From assembly GCF_036588685.1 (NCBI RefSeq), contig NC_086376.1, forward strand, positions 28,371,930 to 28,435,929: a stretch of 64,000 nucleotides of DNA. The letters are read 5' to 3'. A program made the position numbers and the translations under genes. Source of the DNA: Mytilus trossulus. Lineage: Eukaryota > Mollusca > Bivalvia > Mytilida > Mytilidae. The notes below the pieces were generated by a model. The model was not told the DNA's origin. It was given only the letters and a program-made list of their open reading frames with translations, and ran no database searches. This document shows, one piece after another, positions 32,379 through 50,885 of the stretch. Every line of letters starts with the position of its first letter. The stretch's first letter is position 1.

Positions 32379-32630
32379 CAATCTAATTAAAAACCGATCT
32401 CTCACAGTGGCGGATGCAGGAATTTTCGAAAGGGGGGTGCTAGCCCAGGGCAAAGGGGGGGTGCAAAACATATGTCCCGATTCAAATGCATTTATCGGCC
32501 AAAATAAAGGGGGGTGCGCACCCCGGAACCCCCCCCCCCCCTCTGGATCCGCCACTGTCTCGTGCTCCCGTTGCTCCCACGCGACATATCAGAAAACGGG
32601 AGCATGAGTGATCGGTTTTTAATTAGATTG
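32379..32630. mobile_element. 252-bp MITE with 9-bp target duplication (Mutator-like)
   Basis: Perfect 21-bp terminal inverted repeats begin CAATCTAATTAAAAACCGAT. The flanks GGTATATCT (32370-32378 and 32631-32639) are an exact 9-bp duplication of LINE sequence, so the insertion is directly visible. A 9-bp duplication suggests the Mutator superfamily. Inside are self-complementary blocks ACGGGAGCA / TGCTCCCGT and the nested element at 32405. Half of another copy lies at 5815. Confidence 0.85.
32405..32556. mobile_element. hAT-like MITE nested in the MITE
   Basis: Ends CAGTGGCGGATGCAGG and CTGGATCCGCCACTG are inverted repeats. This CAGTGGCGGATCCAGG terminus with G/C-rich runs inside is widespread in animal genomes and usually assigned to hAT. 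No clean 8-bp target duplication is visible (TCTCA against TCTCG at the edges). Poly-C and poly-G tracts inside may be length-variable. Confidence 0.65.
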
Positions 32631-33686
32631 GGTATATCTACAATATTAGAATATCTAAAATTATATTTACAGTCTTTCAATACAACTAAATGATGTAAGC
32701 ATGGTTGTGACAATTTATATAAAATTTTGAAACACTCAATAGCCATGTTACGCATACGTCTTATTTTCAATAATGGAACCTTTGCTCGTAAAAGTAGTTC
32801 ATCATATGAACTAACATAGTCTTCATATATAAATCGCAAAGCCCTTTCCTGAATTTTTTCCAATTTGGTGGTGTTATTTTCGTTGCAAAAATGCCATGCC
32901 AAAGGACAAAAATTAAAATTCGATAAAATAAATGTGTGGAAAATGGTCAATTTATTCAATTTAGTAAGGTAGCAGCAAATGCGCTTTAAAACATTCAGTT
33001 GTTGGGATGCTTTACAACAAATATTTTTAATGTGGTGATTTAAATTAAGTTGATAGTAATATCAATAACCAAAAGTTTGACAATCTCATCATAGGATATT
33101 TTTGCTGAATGTATATTAAAAACAGGCTTTTTTTTATTTTGCAAATGTTTTATTTTCAACTGCAATGGCTTAGAATGTGACGTATTTGGCTCATCTTTTT
33201 TCACAGGTAAATTTCTAAAAAAGGTATCTCATTTGTATTTAAATATTGGAAAGTCCTTCTCAGTCCTTCTTATATATTGGTAATATTAAATTATATTTTA
33301 ATTTATATTTTAAAATTTGGAAAAAACAAAGGCATCTCTATAGATCTAAATAATTAAACAATTTCCGGAATATAACCGATAATTGATCTAACTTTTAGTA
33401 TTTTCTTAAAAACGCAAAACAAATTTAGACTGTATCAAATATTTTTTGTTTTTTTAATTTTCATTAATATATTTTTTAATTCAAATGATATTTTGAACGT
33501 TGAAAAAATGAATCTCATAACAATTTCTAAATTTCGAATGTATTTAAAATTGTTTTTAAAATCTCGGATGTTTTGATGTTTACGTCAACGAAGACGGCCA
33601 TTTTGATGGCCAGACTTTGCAAGTGACTGAGGTTTCTTAGGCTAAACAAACTTATTTGGCCTCTTATATGCAGTAAAATAGATACA

Positions 33687-40987
<7,301 letters not shown>

Positions 40988-43900
40988 TCTTCATTGTGAC
41001 TTTATCTGTGGGTCTATACATCTTGTTTTATCTACGTTTTATTTCTGGAAATTATCTCGTCAACATTTTATTCCTAAACAATCTTCATTGATAGAAAAAC
41101 CATAACATTGTTTATACTTCTTATAAAAGAAAGGTCTTAAAAAGAGAGAGGTTTTTAATCCAGAATTTCTGAGTTATTAATGATCTTTTTCTTAAAACTT
41201 TCAACAAGTTTTTTAATCAATTACTTTGTTACATGATATTAGAATCAATTACAAAATGAAGGTATAGAAAAAAAAAATCATTTATTGTGCAAAATGTCTA
41301 AAAACATTCCAATAACGGACACAGACTAAAGTGAACTAAACTACACCATAGTCAAATATGAATCAAAATTTGTTAAAACTTTGACAAACATGGAAAATGG
41401 ATTTAAAATCTTACATTTTCTTAACTCGTATATAGTGCAGAGATTATAATTATGTGAAAATTTTGTATTTTTTAGAAACCAGTTAAAAAAAATACAAACA
41501 AATCAGTGCAATGGATAGATTACTATATCTCCAAATAAAAGTCCAAATTTCTTGGACGGTTACACAATGTTACAGTCATGTTTATTTAATAAAAGACTTG
41601 CTTTCAAACATAACTGGTATTCAAGTAATAAGATAACTTCTTTATTGTAAAAAGTATTGTTTACAACTTCCTGTATTGTAATGTATTCATTATTTGTGAC
41701 ATGAAATAATTTTGAATCATTATGATTATAATCTGTATTATTGAGTTACAATTTCTGCTGTATTTGTTTGACTCATATAGAAAGAGAGCGGTTTTAATTT
41801 CTGTGAAATAGTTGTCAATGTCAATAGTATTTTGATTTCATTTTCTTACTACATGCACATGTAACTGCATGTTTTCAAAGTATACAATAACCTTAAGGCA
41901 TATCCATGTGAAAATGTATTAAATAACAGGAAGTAATATTAAGTTACCTTATGAACATGATTTGTGTAGTTTCTTATCACTGTTATTTAGTCCACCCTGG
42001 TGTGGAAAGGCAATAACTGTTTTTGATTGTTTTAACGAATATTTGCTGTATTATTTCATGTCTGTACAATGATGGAGTTGTATATGTACATGTATATTTT
42101 CTTACCTTTGTAAACATTTTCAGCTTAGTTAGGTGGTTTTGCATGTACATGTATTTCCAGTTAATTTTAATTGTAAAGATTTATTTTCATTAGAAATGTT
42201 ATTGATAATATTCACTAAAGTTTGTATATGTGTACATATATGCTGCTTTATATAGGAAATTGATCATCTATAAGTATATGTATTGTGCAGAGTATTATTA
42301 TTTTCACTTTATGTATATGACCCAATGGTTGACTGTCATAAACTCAAATGTTTAAAGATGTTTGAGAAATCTTAAATGAGGACTATGAGGTAGTTATATA
42401 AGACCATACATGTATTGTACAACACCATACATTACCTTTCACTTATGACTTACTAATTAATGGTCTCATTTATTTAATATTAAGCTCTTAAAGTCGGTGA
42501 AATTAACAAGGTACTGAAGAAACCCACAAAAGGTGCCTGCCTTAGATATATTTTCATATAGTAAACATTTAAAGGCAGAGTTTACTTAATACAATGTTTA
42601 AAAGTTAAGAGTTTATTCTTTGTTGCCTGTTTATACATTTCCCGTACTTTATTGTTAAGTTTTCATGGGTTTAAAATTTGAAACCTTTTACCAAGCATTT
42701 AGGCCCCCCAAAAATATAGTTTTGTTTTTTGCCTCCCTGTCTAACCAAAAAAAATCATGCATTCCCTATCACATTGTATCAACATGTTTGTCAAAGCACT
42801 TTTAACAGTTCAGATTTCCCCCCTTTATATAGTAAACTTGAAATATTAAAAAATAAAAAATCTACCTATTTACCCGATTGTTTGTGCATGGAGGCTTGAA
42901 ACAAATATATATTTTTAGCCTTATTTGAAGTAAATGGTTATTTGAAGAGATGTAATATATTTTGATTCTGATATATTTTTAGAACCTATGTGAAGTTTCA
43001 TTAGAAGGTAAATAATATTATCAGTCGCGGTTTGTTTCATTTGTTAAGTGCTTGTACATGTGTATGAAATAATAATTCAATATTTGTTGTTTATTTATTG
43101 CTATGCTTGTTAAAATGATCAGTGATATTAACTGACTTATTGAAATACTATTTATTTTTAATACCAAGCATACATTATTATTGAGCTACAAATGATAATG
43201 CAGAAATTATGAATTACAACTTTTACAAAATGCAAAATATGTTAAAAAGAAATGTAATATAAAACAATTTTATGATAAAACTGTAAATTCAGAAATAATA
43301 TCCTGCATGTGTTATTGTGATTTTTGAAGAAAGGACAAAAATGCAAAATTTATTGCAATTTCAGGAAAAACTGCATACACTTATATCATGTATATGTATC
43401 AGATATCAGAATGCAAGTTTTGATTGATTTGCATTATTCATAATAACTAAAACCTTGCGATAAAAATATTTGAAGACTATTGTTTTCATAGATTTCTGCA
43501 TCATACTGACATATGTTTAAATGATTTACTACTTTAGGTTGTGAATGTAGTTAAATTTACAGAGGAAAACATATTGGAAGCTAAACATTTGAAAGTTTGT
43601 TTTCTGGATTATTTCCCCTGACAACGCTGAGCACAACTATTGTTATATGTTAACCTTGATATGTAATGTTGAATGTCATTGATTTAATCAGTAAGGTGTT
43701 GTAACCTGACATTCTAATCACTTCTCAAGGTGTCTATTTTTACTGTCAAATAATTGCAAATCAAACAGCTGTTCTTTGTCTTTAACAAATAGTTAGTATG
43801 TTATTTATTCACAACTGTTGCAGATTTGGTTTACAACCACATTTTCATGCTGATTCTGTGTGTCTGGATTGGTGTGTGTGTGTACTGTCAGTGTTTCAAT

Positions 43901-45256
43901 CAAACAAAATGGATTTTTAAATTGAAACGACTTCAAATTCTTGTGGTTTTTTTTTCCCTAAAATTATATTGAGTTATTAGACTAAATTTAAATTTTTCTT
44001 GTTAATTTCTAAACAAAAAATATTGATAAAATTATGTAATAAAACATGTGCAGTGTGTTGGTATAAGTTAATGAGTCAGCTGTCAATGTGAAATCCAACA
44101 CGTATTTTTGTGTTTTTTTTATTATTATTAAGTCTTAGTTAGGTATTATTCATTTCATTTAGAAATAATTTTTGCTTTTAATTGAAACAGTTCATCAGTT
44201 GATTTATAATGTTAAAATTTGTGAATTAATGTCTCTGATATAATTAGGTGATGATAACATTGGGTGAAAGTGTGCCGGGCATGCTATAACTTTGTGTACA
44301 TTGGTTGCTTACGTTCCTTATTGTTATTCTATCATCTTCAAAGAATTTTATCATTTATTTAAGATGCAGCTTCTAAAGCATAAGAGATATTTCTGTTTCC
44401 TGTTTCAGTATAAACCAAGGTTGGTAGTTCTACAGTTTGTTTTTTTACAGAATTTTATGATAAAGATACATACCAGAAAAGATTTAAACTATGACCATAC
44501 TTGTTTGATATTTGTTTCAAAAAAAATAAATTATAATTTACATCAAAATTTGAGCTGAATCTGCAACAGGAAACATGAAGTATTTATTTTTACAACTAAA
44601 CAATTTGAGTGTGTACAAAGTAGAAGTTTGTAATGTTGACCATGAAATCATTGTAACTTTTGTTTACTTATTGTCAGCCAATCAAATCTTGGATCAAGTA
44701 AATCAGGATTATTATATTAGCCAATGCAAATAATTCATGATCCTAACAAATAAGCAAACTTACTTACATCCACTTCTACTTGAACTTTTGTCATGTTGGT
44801 GGATAAATGTTTGGCAAACAAATTTTGAATTGTTAACTACACATTCAAATTATTTAGTTGTTATTAGTCTAATTAAACTAACATAGATATTTTACCATGG
44901 GATATATAAATAAATTTATATGTATATATTGTATCACTGAGGAAAATTTAATATTTGAACATTGAGGGGTGTCTATTTAATTATGTGTGCATCTAACTGA
45001 ACTGAAATACAATCAGTAAAATGAGAGATGTAAATATGGAAAACTGTAAATTGCTTGTTGACAATTTATTATATCTCAATGGTATTGTCAAATAAATTTA
45101 CATACAAATAGAAAAGATGTTATTATTTGGGAAAATAATTGTGTATTTAACAATATGTACAAAAATAAACATACATGTTCAAACATTTCTCACATGATGT
45201 TGCCACTTCCCTTTTTAATTCACTTCTTTGCATTTCAAGACATTCATTCCTGTGAA
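40988..45256. other. GOLPH3 3' flank and intergenic, no gene seen
   Basis: AT-rich with scattered polyadenylation-like AATAAA, including 41534-41539 and 41588-41593. The GOLPH3 3' UTR ends somewhere here. Short frames show no family resemblance. No clear repeat element stands out. Confidence 0.5.
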
Positions 45257-45960
45257 CACAGATAAAATGAGAAGTGGGGGATGTGTCAATGAGATAGTAA
45301 CACAGATAAAATGACAAGTGGGGGATGTGTCAATGAGATAGTAACACAGATAAAATGAAAAGTGGGGGATGTGTCAATGAGATAGTAACACAGATAAAAT
45401 GACAAGTGGGTGATGTGTCAATGAGATAGTAACACAGATAAAATGAGAAGTGGGGGATGTGTCAATGAGATAGTAACACAGATAAATGAGAAGTGGGGGG
45501 ATGTGTCAATGAGATAGTAACACAGATAAAATGAAAAGTGGGGTGTGTGTCAATGAGATAGTAACACAGATAAAATGACAAGTGGGGGATGTGTCAATGA
45601 GATAGTAACACAGATCAAATGAAAAGTGGGGAATGTGTCAATGAGATAGTAACACAGATAAATGAGAAGTGGGGGGTGTGTCAATGAGATAGTAACACAG
45701 ATAAAATGAGAAGTGGGGAATGTGTCCATGAGATAGTAACACAGATAAAATGAGAAGTGGGGGATGTGTCAATTAGATAGTAACACAGATAAATTGAGAA
45801 GTGGGGAATGTGTCAATAAGATAGTAACAAACATAAAATGAGAAGTGGGGGATATGTCAATGAGATAGTAACACAGATAAAATGATAAGTTGGGGATGTG
45901 TCAATGAGATAGTAACACAGATAAAATGAGAAGTGGGGGATGTGTCAATGAGATAGTAAC
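45257..45960 (+). repeat. 44-bp minisatellite, ~16 copies
   Basis: Unit ACAGATAAAATGAGAAGTGG followed by GGGATGTGTCAATGAGATAG and TAAC. Copies differ by single substitutions (GAGAAG/GACAAG/GAAAAG) and small G-run changes. The unit resembles the start of the family at 14626 (GGAAATGGGGAATGTGTCAA), so a mobile-element end seems to have been amplified. Confidence 0.95.
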
Positions 45961-46003
45961 AAAACAACACATGAAAAAGGCTCCAATTTTTATGGTAGGG
46001 AAA

Positions 46004-46031
46004 GGGGGGGGGGGGGGGGGGGGGGGGGGGG
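46004..46031 (+). repeat. 28-nt guanine homopolymer
   Basis: An unbroken run of 28 G just after the minisatellite. Capable of quadruplex formation. Its length is probably unreliable in assembly and variable in life. Confidence 0.9.
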
Positions 46032-46185
46032 TCAAATAGCAAAATCAAAAGCTATAACACACTGAACAAAAGGAAAAAAACCAGTCATGCTCCTGATTTT
46101 GAACAGTCATTTCTACATGTAGAAAATGACAGATTAAACTTTTTATTTATCTACAATGACAGTTGCATAGATTCCATTACTGTTA
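46032..46185 (+). repeat. Dispersed repeat (TCATATTCCTGACT family), diverged copy
   Basis: Begins TCAAATAGCAAAATCAAAAG and has AAAACCAGTCATGCTCCTGA, ATGTAGAAAATGACAGATTA and AATGACAGTTGCATAGATTC. Older than the copies at 5428 and 26505. Confidence 0.5.
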
Positions 46186-46529
46186 ATTCAGAAATTATTG
46201 CGATGTTTTTATTATTGTAAAAAATGCAACAGGATTATAATCGCAATAATTTAAAGTCACATTTTGATTTTTTTTATATGAATTAAACAACATTTTACTC
46301 TAAAATCACAAAATCACAATAAAAAATGCATGCAATAATTTCTGAATTTACAGTATATTGCAACAATGTGTGAGCAACATAAACTGATGTGCCATGAGTT
46401 AACTCTCCTTCCAAGCCACTCACAAGGTATTACACTTTACAGTAAACAATTATGGTTCAAAGTAAGGCATTGGCTCCCACTAAAAAGTTAGCTATAAAGG
46501 CACCCAAAATGACTACGGTAAAACAATTG

Positions 46530-46625
46530 AAACAGTTTAATTAATGAACTGGATTTTATGTTTTCTGCACTTTTGTCAGGTTGTTGTCTCTTTGACACAT
46601 ACTCCATTTCTATTCTCCATTTTAT
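46530..46625 (-). repeat. Dispersed repeat (GGGGAATGTGTCAA family), reverse fragment
   Basis: Plus-strand TTGTCAGGTTGTTGTCTCTT + TGACACATACTCCATTTC is the reverse of the start of the copy at 14626. Confidence 0.5.
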
Positions 46626-47414
46626 TTAGGATATATATAATACCTTCATGCAACCAAAGGCCTTCTTATCTGGCTGACTTGGCAATTATCAATTTTACAG
46701 ATTTGACTTTTATCAGCACTTTCTAGTTAATATTATAATCAGTACAATGTACAGAAATATTTAAAATTGGAGTTATCTTCCTTAATCCATAATTGTAATT
46801 GAACCAATTCATGGTTGCAGAGTAAAATACTATGTAAAAATTTTGCAAAATTAACAACATCTTTACATATCTGTGCTCTTTTATTAACTCAGAACTTAAC
46901 CCTCGAAACCCTCTCATAAAAAGAAAATCTGGACCAGGGAACATTTACATAAAATAGGAAAAGCTCTTACAAGAAATAACCAAGAAAGAATACTGTAATT
47001 TAAAGCTAGATCAAATACTTTTTCTGCTTATATGAAATCATGCTGTCCTACACTTCATATCAGTTGCTGTACTTCAAAGAAGATTTCATACAACAACATG
47101 ATGTAATGTACCTGATGACAATCACAATCACGATATACATGCCCTAATACTAACTATACAGATATGAAGAAAAAAAAACACCAAAACAACAAGACTCATT
47201 ATATTATTAATTTCTACAACTAAAAATTCCCAAAAACGACAATTATCCAAAAAATAAAAGTCGAGATAAAGATTTGATTGGCAAAACGACAATTATCCAA
47301 AAAATAAAGGAATCGATAAGACAGTGATAAACTATAGGCAAAAATTTAAAAGAATTTCATTCAAAATTGCTGAAAAATTATGATCAAATAATGAGTTGAA
47401 GTTTTCAGACTAAT
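46626..47414. other. Intergenic, nothing recognised
   Basis: AT-rich, with a short local duplication of CAAAACGACAATTATCCAAA near 47230 and 47280. No gene or known element. Confidence 0.4.
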
Positions 47415-49440
47415 TTTTAGTCGAGCCTGCAACTTTTGTCGCATAAAACTCGACAGGAATATCTGGTGGTTGTGGGTTACCTAATCTCTTTTAGAAAGCT
47501 TTATATTTTTGAAGGTGGAAGACATATTATGTTTCTGTCTGCCACATGACCAAATGACTACTTGAAAAAAAAAATAACAAAAAATAATTTTTCTCTTAGT
47601 ATAAGAAATAGGATAACTATATTTGGTTTGTGTTTACCTTTCACGGTCCTCATGCCCTTCAAACAGTTTTCATTTGACCTCAACCTCATTTCATGGAACA
47701 GTGAAGAATGTTAAGTTTTGGTGGTCAAGTCCATATCTGAGATACTATAACCAATAGGTATAGTATATTCGATGTTTGGAAAGAATGCAAGGTTTTACAT
47801 GTCCAACTGGCAGGTGTCATCTGATGGTGACCTCATTTTCATGGTTCAGTGGTTACACTAGTAGTTAAGTTTTTGTGTTTTAGTCTATACTAAATACTGT
47901 ATGCAATATATCTACTATATTTGGTGTATGGAATAATGGTAAAAGGTACATGTACAACTGGCAGGTGTCATCTGACCATGACCTCATTTTCATGGTTCAG
48001 TGGTAAAAGTTATAAATAAGGTTTTGATTTTTTTTCTTTTCTAAAACTATATTCAATAGGTCTACTATATTTGTTGTATTGAAGGATTGTAAGCTGTACA
48101 TGTCTACCTGGCATGGTTCATCTTACCTTGAACTAATATTAATGGTTCATTAGTCAATATATTTTTTTGTTGTTGTTGTTTAAGTCTATTTCTTAAAAAC
48201 TATAGGCAATAGGTCAACTATATTTAATGTATTGAATGATTGTTATGTGTACATGTATTTCTCCTTCGGTTTTAGAAAGCTCGACATAGGGAGAGTGATC
48301 CGTTTACTAACTTCTTAAAAGTTAAATATTTCAGAAGGTGGAAGACCTGGATGCTTTGATCTACTTTGTATATAGATGCCTTATGTTACAAATTTTTTCG
48401 TCTGTCACATGACCATTGTCCTTGACCTCATTATCATGGTTCAGTATCTACTTGATTTTTTTTGTAATGTTCATTTCACTCCTATTATGACTACTACAAT
48501 AGCTATATTTGGTATGGGCGTACCTTGCGAGGTCCTCATGACTGTCAGACCATTTTCACTTGACCATGACCTCATGTCATGGATCAATGAACAAGGTTAA
48601 TTTTTGGCGGCCAAGTCCATATCTCAGATACTGTAAGCAATAGGTCTAGTTTCATGTATGGAAGGATTGTTAGGTGTACATGTTCAACTGGCATGTGTCA
48701 TCTGATCTTGACCTCATTTTCATGGTTCAGTGGTTATAGTTAAGTTTTTGAGTTTTGGGTCTTTTTTCTAATACTGTATGCAATAGATCAACAATATTTG
48801 GTGTATGGAAATATTTTATGATGTGTATGTCAGTCTCGCATGTTTTATTTGATTTTGAACTAACTTTTACGGTTCATTGATCTGTGTTAAGTTTTTGTGT
48901 TTTGGTCTGTTGTATCGTTTTTAAACTTTAAGCAATAGGTCAACTTTATTTTATGTATGGAAGGATTGTTAGCTGCTTATGCCTGTCTGGTATCATCTTA
49001 CTTGACCTCATTTTAGAGGTTGATTGGTCAATGTCAAGTTTTCATGGTTAAGTTTGTTTCTTAAATACTACACGCATGATAAGCAATAGGTGAACTATAA
49101 TTTAATGCATAAATTGATTGTAAGGTGTACATGTCTGCCTGGCATGGTTCATCTGACCTTAACCTCCTTTTTATGGTTCATTGGTCAACGTTTAGTTTTC
49201 TTGGTTATGTCGGGGTTTTTTTTCAGAAACTATAAGCAATAGGTCAACTATGTTTAGTGTATTGAAAGATTGTAAGTTGTAAATGTATTTGTCGTTTGGT
49301 TTGTCTGACCTTGACCTCATTTTCTTAGTTTATGTTTAAGTTTGTGTGATAGTTGTAGTAAAGCTTTATTTCTAATAATATCAACATAATATGAATGGTT
49401 AGTAAAGAAGGAGAGACATTTGAGCGAGTGCACTCTTGTT
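47415..49440 (+). repeat. 2-kb element with ~148-bp tandem core, itself duplicated
   Basis: Left arm AGTCGAGCCTGCAACTTTTG. Core units carry TCTGACCTTGACCTCATTTT, CATGGTTCAGTGGT and ATAAGCAATAGGTCAACTAT. TGACCTC anchors at 47828, 47979, 48127 and then 48423, 48567, 48709, 49003, 49154 and 49305 give a period of about 147-151 bp. Near 48265 a second head (AGAAAGCTCGACATAGGGAG, then GAAGGTGGAAGACCTGGATG) restarts the same order seen at 47495 (GAAGGTGGAAGACATATT). The right end is GCGAGTGCACTCTTGTT. Two diverged copies head to tail. Non-coding. Confidence 0.7.
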
Positions 49441-49559
49441 AAATAAAAGCTCTAAGGATTGTTGCCATTTTATTTTCGGATATATATTGTAAAACAAACG
49501 ATGACTATTTGAAGAGAATAACGTCTACATGACAGCTTTGTATAGATTATTGGGTTTTC

Positions 49560-49672
49560 TATACATTGATATCGTAAAATATCAGCCGCGAGCCACAATG
49601 TGAACCTTTTTGGCGAGTGGCCTAAACTTTCACATTATAAAGAGCGGCAGATATTTTACGATATCTATACGT
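49560..49672. repeat. Foldback hairpin element
   Basis: GATATCGTAAAATATC (49568-49583) and GATATTTTACGATATC (49650-49665) are perfect 16-bp inverted repeats. Pairing continues inwards: CAATGTGAA against TTCACATT. Small MITE-like palindrome. Confidence 0.7.
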
Positions 49673-50589
49673 ACGCTTGGTTTTTTTACTTTTTTATGGG
49701 ACTATATAGTCTGGACTCCACAACGGCTGCTTTCATGGACATGGTGATCAGTTGGACAGCCTGCTAGCCACGAGGATGTGTTTAAGACTCCGTAGTAGAT
49801 GACTGTATAGCCCAATAAACTGACACAATCGTGGTAGCAAGTACTCTGGAAGGGTACGGACAGCCTTTTAAAAAGTATTTCGTATAATTACATGAAATGA
49901 AATTGTTACGTTCGTTTTGAAAAACTTAGGTTGTATTGAGATATCAGTCTATGCATACATCAAGTTAAATAGAGATTAGAATCGTGTACGGACATAAGTG
50001 TTCCTATTAATGATCTGAAAGTTTTGATGGAAATCTGAAAATATTTTACAATTATCGTGAAAACACAATTAAACACTTTTGTTACACGAATTCTAACAAA
50101 TCTTAGAAAATAATTTTTAATTGGCAGATATAATGAATTTGCCTTCCGTTTTATTATTTGAATCACAGAATTGGTCTGTATTTAAGCATGTGGAATTAAT
50201 CTTTTATGTTCAATGGCATCCCTAATTCGATAAATACGATTCTAAATGGAGAACAATTACACATGTACTTTAATGGTTATAAATTCTAATTATAAAATAT
50301 CTTGAAGTGATCTGTAAAACGCCTTAAAGTTTCTCCTCAATTATGTCGTAGCATTTCACCAATTTCAATCGTAACGACTTCATTTTTTTGCGCAACAAAA
50401 ATTGCTATATCAGATTTGATGATAAAAAACCAGAATTTCATTGATTATCAGATAAAACAAAGATTTCAGATCTTATCAGATGAAAGTATGGATTTGACAT
50501 TTGTCAACTGCTTTAAGGCTTCTTTGTCTTAAATTTTCCATGTACCAACACAGAGAGTAATTAACATCCTTCGTCCTTTCGGAAGAGTA
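49673..50589. other. Intergenic, nothing recognised
   Basis: AT-rich, short chance frames only. Confidence 0.4.
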
Positions 50590-50885
50590 AAAAAAGTCTT
50601 TTTCTTAGCCGTTTTATCACTATCTTTATCACTGTTGCCTGTTACAAAACTTTGAATTTTTGAAATACTAAGGCTTTTCTACCTCAAGAATAGATTACCT
50701 TAGATGTATTTGGCAAAACTTCTAGGAATGTTTGGTTCTCAATGCTCTTCAACTTCGTGAATTTATTTGGCCCTTTTAACCTTTTTCATTCGAGCGTCAC
50801 TGATGAGTCTTTTGTAGAGGAAAAGCGCGTCTGGCTTAAATACAAAATTTTAATCCTGGTATATATGACGAGTTTATTTTCATAG
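50590..50885 (+). mobile_element. Hammerhead-bearing element, plus copy
   Basis: Same order as 28530-28870: TTACCTTAGATGTATTTGGC, CAATGCTCTTCAACTTCGTG, ribozyme 50794-50837, then TTAATCCTGGTATATATGAC + GAGTTTATTTT. The left part before 50640 is diverged. Confidence 0.6.
50794..50837 (+). ncRNA. Hammerhead ribozyme remnant, stem II closing pair lost
   Basis: GCGTCA, CTGATGA, GTC-TTTTGTA-GAG, GAAA, AGCGCGTC, TGGCTT. The core heptamer and GAAA are intact. The conserved stem II closing C is G (GAG for GAC), and stem III and stem I each have a mismatch. Probably inactive. Confidence 0.55.

Larger units (their letters stand above)
31875..33220 (-). mobile_element. 5'-truncated LINE with C-terminal RT region
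   Basis: Minus-strand reading with some frameshifts: YDEIVKLLVIDI, KIFVVKH, then an open stretch starting at 32959 with NKLTIFHTFILSNFNFCPLAWH, KLEKIQERALRFIYEDY and KVPLLKIRRMRNMAIECFKILYKL. After an inserted MITE it continues below 32370 as SVLWNDLPDDFRKIANFSQF to a stop. The 3' UTR ends in AATAAAGC and (ATTT)n at about 31875-31895. This is the thumb/C-terminal part of a CR1/jockey-type non-LTR reverse transcriptase; the catalytic part is absent. Dead copy. Confidence 0.75.

Noticed and set aside
32407..32607. 66-codon frame through the MITE
   Set aside because: It lies entirely within mobile-element sequence with G/C homopolymers and has no family resemblance.
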